Shown here: piece after piece, positions 61,732 to 64,000 of the stretch
Layout of the letters: each line of letters starts with the position of its first letter
Position numbering within the stretch: position 1 is the first letter of the stretch
NCBI RefSeq assembly: GCF_000813845.1
Contig: NZ_JWTB01000029.1
Span: forward strand, 1-64,000
DNA from: Pseudarthrobacter phenanthrenivorans
GTDB taxonomy: Bacteria > Actinomycetota > Actinomycetes > Actinomycetales > Micrococcaceae
DNA: 64,000 nucleotides
Direction: 5' to 3'
Notes under the pieces: generated by a model
The model's database searches: none
Told to the model about the DNA's origin: nothing
The model's input: only the letters and a program-made list of their open reading frames with translations
Position numbers and translations under genes: made by a program

Positions 61732-61788
61732 GCCTCCTTCTCTGAAGCAAACTCGAAATCGTGCTGAACTCCAGCATTACCATGAGGC

Positions 61789-62562
61789 ATGGATTCTGCC
61801 ATTCTTACCGCCATCATTACGGCCTCCTTCGCTCTAACCGCCACTGTTGTGGCGTCAGGAATTGCCTTGGTAGCGAGCGTGAGGACGCAGCGCGGCCAAG
61901 CCGAGAACAACGAACAGCTAATACGCCTTAAAGACCGCCTTGATGCGGAGAAAGCAAATCAGGACCGACAACTGAGCGCGAAGGCTGAACTCGATAACCT
62001 TCGGGAACCGCTAATGCTCGCTGCCAAGGACCTGCAGAGCAGAATCTACAATATTCGCAACAAAAACTTCTTTTCTTACCTCAATAGCGAAGACGACCAC
62101 CGACGTGATGTGGCCCTACTTGGAAGTCTGCACAGGTTTGCTAGATACTGGGCAATTCAAGAACTCCTCTATAGCCGCACTAACTTGCTGCGTTTCGAAT
62201 CCGACCCAGATACCCGCGATGTAGCGGATGATGTCAGACGCCTGGCACGCACCTTCGCTTCAGACAGCTCTGTGGGACTCAACCTCATCTTTTGGCGAGA
62301 GGAACAGCGCGCCGTCGCTGAGCTTATGGTCGAGCTAGACAGCACCGACCCCGTACCAACAGTTATGGGATTCGCAACGTTCAGGAAGCGGTATCGCGAA
62401 GACCTTCGAAAGGATACCCCTGAAGACCTCGCCCTCTGGCTAGGCGGCTTCGCTCAGGACCTCCGTGTGGCGACGATCGCTGAAAACCGTCGGCTGGATG
62501 AGTTACACGCGAACCTTGACGCTCTGGTCAAGACGCTGGAAAAGGGCAAGAACGCGCCATAA
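61789..62562 (+). CDS. Membrane-anchored helical protein, unknown function
   Basis: 257 residues. One N-terminal span (about 4-29) then a coiled coil (RGQAENNEQLIRLKDRLDAE, about 35-54) and a globular helical domain containing LQSRIYNIRNKNF and LLGSLHRFARYWA. This pattern occurs in uncharacterised actinobacterial proteins. Lower GC than the amidase cluster to its left. Confidence 0.7.
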   Translation: MDSAILTAIITASFALTATVVASGIALVASVRTQRGQAENNEQLIRLKDRLDAEKANQDRQLSAKAELDNLREPLMLAAKDLQSRIYNIRNKNFFSYLNSEDDHRRDVALLGSLHRFARYWAIQELLYSRTNLLRFESDPDTRDVADDVRRLARTFASDSSVGLNLIFWREEQRAVAELMVELDSTDPVPTVMGFATFRKRYREDLRKDTPEDLALWLGGFAQDLRVATIAENRRLDELHANLDALVKTLEKGKNAP

Positions 62563-62886
62563 GACCCCGGGTCAACGCTGACCGTTAGTTTTCACTGCTC
62601 CGTTGGTCCTTTTCGCATTTTGCAGCCGTAATCGGGGCGCCCCTCGCTCCAAGGACAGGCCTTTACAAACCATAGTCGTGCGATCGTCAGGATCGAGGCC
62701 AGTGCCCGCGGCCGTCGCGGAACACGGCCAAAAATGCTGCGGCTAATAGCGACAACTGTCGCAGACACGCCAGTTCGAGGCTTCACGGAACCAGTGCGAC
62801 AAGGGGCCGTACGTGCCGCTATCAGTGAATCCACGCTGAAAATGGTCGACTACGGCGATACTGCAAACATCTTGAATGACATGCAT
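62563..62886. other. Non-coding stretch
   Basis: 324 bp between the membrane-anchored protein and the stop of the GmrSD-like gene. No gene, repeat or clear hairpin that I can support. Confidence 0.4.
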
Positions 62887-64000
62887 TTAAAAGTCCGCTG
62901 CCAACATCAGGTAGCCGTCAGTCTTGGCGATTCGAAGGGGAGAACCCAAGAACACCAGTCCTTGCAAGTTTGTTTTCCCGATCCGCAAGATACCGGAACG
63001 TTCCCGGTCTGGTCCCATCCGCGGATCCCATGTGGCGGTAAATTCAACGTCCTCGACGATGACCTGCAGGTGGGCTCGATCAGGCGGAAAGTGGTGTTTC
63101 GATCTTGCCGGAATTCTGATTTGCCCGGCGTCTAGGTCGGCTTGGGTGACCACCTGAGTTGTCGATAGGGCGCCCTTTCCCTCACCCAGCGCCTCATAGG
63201 CGGGATCTGATTCGCTGACTTCGTCGGTAGTGGGTGCAGGTTCCTCCGCGGAAGGACGAGGCCCTTCGACCCTCTCGCTTGTGTCTACGTCACCGACGTC
63301 AACGTTTGGTGCTGAGAGCACATTCTCCTGGATTTCACGTGGCGACCCCCAGATGGTGAGGGCAAGGTCGGCAAGGATATCCCCCCGCACACGGATTCGT
63401 TCTTCGTCCCATCTTTCAGTCCAAGAGGCGTCGTCGAAACCAAGGACGCCGGACGGCGCCGACAGCACCGTGGACGTGGTGAGACGCAGCAGGCTGTGCC
63501 GACGGATCTCGCTTTTCTTATGCTCCCATTCCCTGTTGCTTACGGAGGGATTCAGCTTGGACGTTAGCAGGGTCAGGTTTCCGAGTCTGTGGATGCTTGA
63601 GGTCCGCAGCAGCAAGCGCGATTCGTCAGCATCCTCAGGCAACGGCCAGTGCTTTTCCCATGCCCGGGGAAGGAGGTGTTCAATGGTCAGTTTGCGCTCG
63701 GCGCTGAAAAGCAACGAGCTCGGTTCGGTCTTTCCGGTCCGAAGACGGTTTTCCAACGCGACGAGCAAGGCTTTCAGGCGTGCCCGGTTGAGCGAGGTGT
63801 ACAGAGGGTCATTTCGGAGGGCGGACGAGAATTCTGCGTCTGTCGGCCAACGCCGTGACTCTGCAGTCTGTGCAGAAAGTGAACGTTCAACCGCGTCCCC
63901 GGCTTCAGTCGGTGGGCAGTCCATGCAGGCCGTCAGAACCTGGAGGAAGAGACGGTTGTAGTCACCGGTGGATAGCCGGCACACTCCCCGCCTCATGAGA
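62887..64000 (-). CDS. DUF262/DUF1524 (GmrSD-type) nuclease, C-terminal part, runs off the edge
   Basis: About 370 residues visible. Near the right edge RRGVCRLSTGDYNRLF is typical of the region joining DUF262 and DUF1524. The HNH core follows: TIEHLLPRAWEKHW, then HRLGNLTLLTSKLNPSVSN and EWEHKKSEI. The C-terminal 120 residues after an acidic linker are an extra domain (ARSKHHFPPDRAHLQVIV). GmrSD proteins are NTP-driven type IV enzymes cutting modified phage DNA. The N-terminal DUF262 part lies outside the window. Confidence 0.83.
   Translation of the reverse strand, partial: LMRRGVCRLSTGDYNRLFLQVLTACMDCPPTEAGDAVERSLSAQTAESRRWPTDAEFSSALRNDPLYTSLNRARLKALLVALENRLRTGKTEPSSLLFSAERKLTIEHLLPRAWEKHWPLPEDADESRLLLRTSSIHRLGNLTLLTSKLNPSVSNREWEHKKSEIRRHSLLRLTTSTVLSAPSGVLGFDDASWTERWDEERIRVRGDILADLALTIWGSPREIQENVLSAPNVDVGDVDTSERVEGPRPSAEEPAPTTDEVSESDPAYEALGEGKGALSTTQVVTQADLDAGQIRIPARSKHHFPPDRAHLQVIVEDVEFTATWDPRMGPDRERSGILRIGKTNLQGLVFLGSPLRIAKTDGYLMLAADF

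Overview
The window is high-GC actinobacterial DNA. Its gene content (secreted class-2 lipase, AAHS-type MFS carrier, PadR/DUF1048/ABC exporter set, many GntR/DeoR/TetR regulators, GTG and TTG starts behind purine-rich ribosome sites, ATGA overlaps) fits the Arthrobacter/Pseudarthrobacter group of Micrococcaceae. That placement is inferred from gene style only. I saw no complete tRNA, rRNA, CRISPR array or insertion sequence.

Layout. (1) 0-13.5 kb: a lipase, then a long minus-strand catabolic operon (Dpp-type ABC importer, aldo/keto reductase, HpcH/HpaI aldolase, sialidase-like beta-propeller protein, SDR). It is divergent from a fused DUF1537 kinase-PdxA dehydrogenase followed by a DeoR regulator; together these look like acid-sugar or modified-carbohydrate catabolism. 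(2) 13.7-20.8 kb: a secreted orphan protein, a GntR regulator and an AAHS-type MFS carrier, then a nucleoside hydrolase and MFS carrier divergent from ribokinase and a GNAT acetyltransferase (nucleoside/ribose use). (3) 20.9-26.1 kb: small stress or xenobiotic genes (NmrA-like SDR, SnoaL-like, TetR, YciI-like, ABM) and a PadR-controlled ABC-2 exporter. (4) 26.3-28.9 kb: two tandem secreted subtilases. (5) 29-42.7 kb: oxygenate/ketone metabolism. An AcoR/MimR-like regulator faces an operon of amidohydrolase, MIP18-like protein and alcohol dehydrogenase, the accessory set normally seen beside binuclear-iron alkane monooxygenases, but no monooxygenase is present here. Further on are a butanediol-dehydrogenase-like enzyme, a flavin monooxygenase and a GAF-domain regulator. 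Fragments of extra dehydrogenase and monooxygenase copies are scattered through this stretch.

(6) 42.7-43.75 kb is a gene graveyard: decayed pieces of a GntR, a ribokinase, a GNAT and a DeoR gene, all recognisable relatives of intact genes elsewhere in the window. (7) 43.75-57.7 kb is a lower-GC defence island. It has two minus-strand operons: a cytosine methyltransferase/GHKL (MORC-like) ATPase/Z1 ATPase/PD-(D/E)XK nuclease system, and a compact three-gene system of a nuclease-N6-methylase fusion, an HsdS-like specificity protein and a protein with an RxxxxH (HEPN-like) motif. Two membrane/coiled-coil proteins of unknown function follow. (8) 57.8-61.7 kb: two nitrilase-superfamily amidases flanking an APC permease, divergent from a GntR regulator (probably amine or amide use). 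(9) 61.8-64 kb: another membrane-anchored unknown, and the C-terminal part of a DUF262/DUF1524 (GmrSD-type) nuclease running off the right edge.

The best candidate for something undescribed is the compact operon at 51.9-55.3 kb. It joins restriction, methylation, specificity and a possible HEPN RNase without any HsdR-type helicase.
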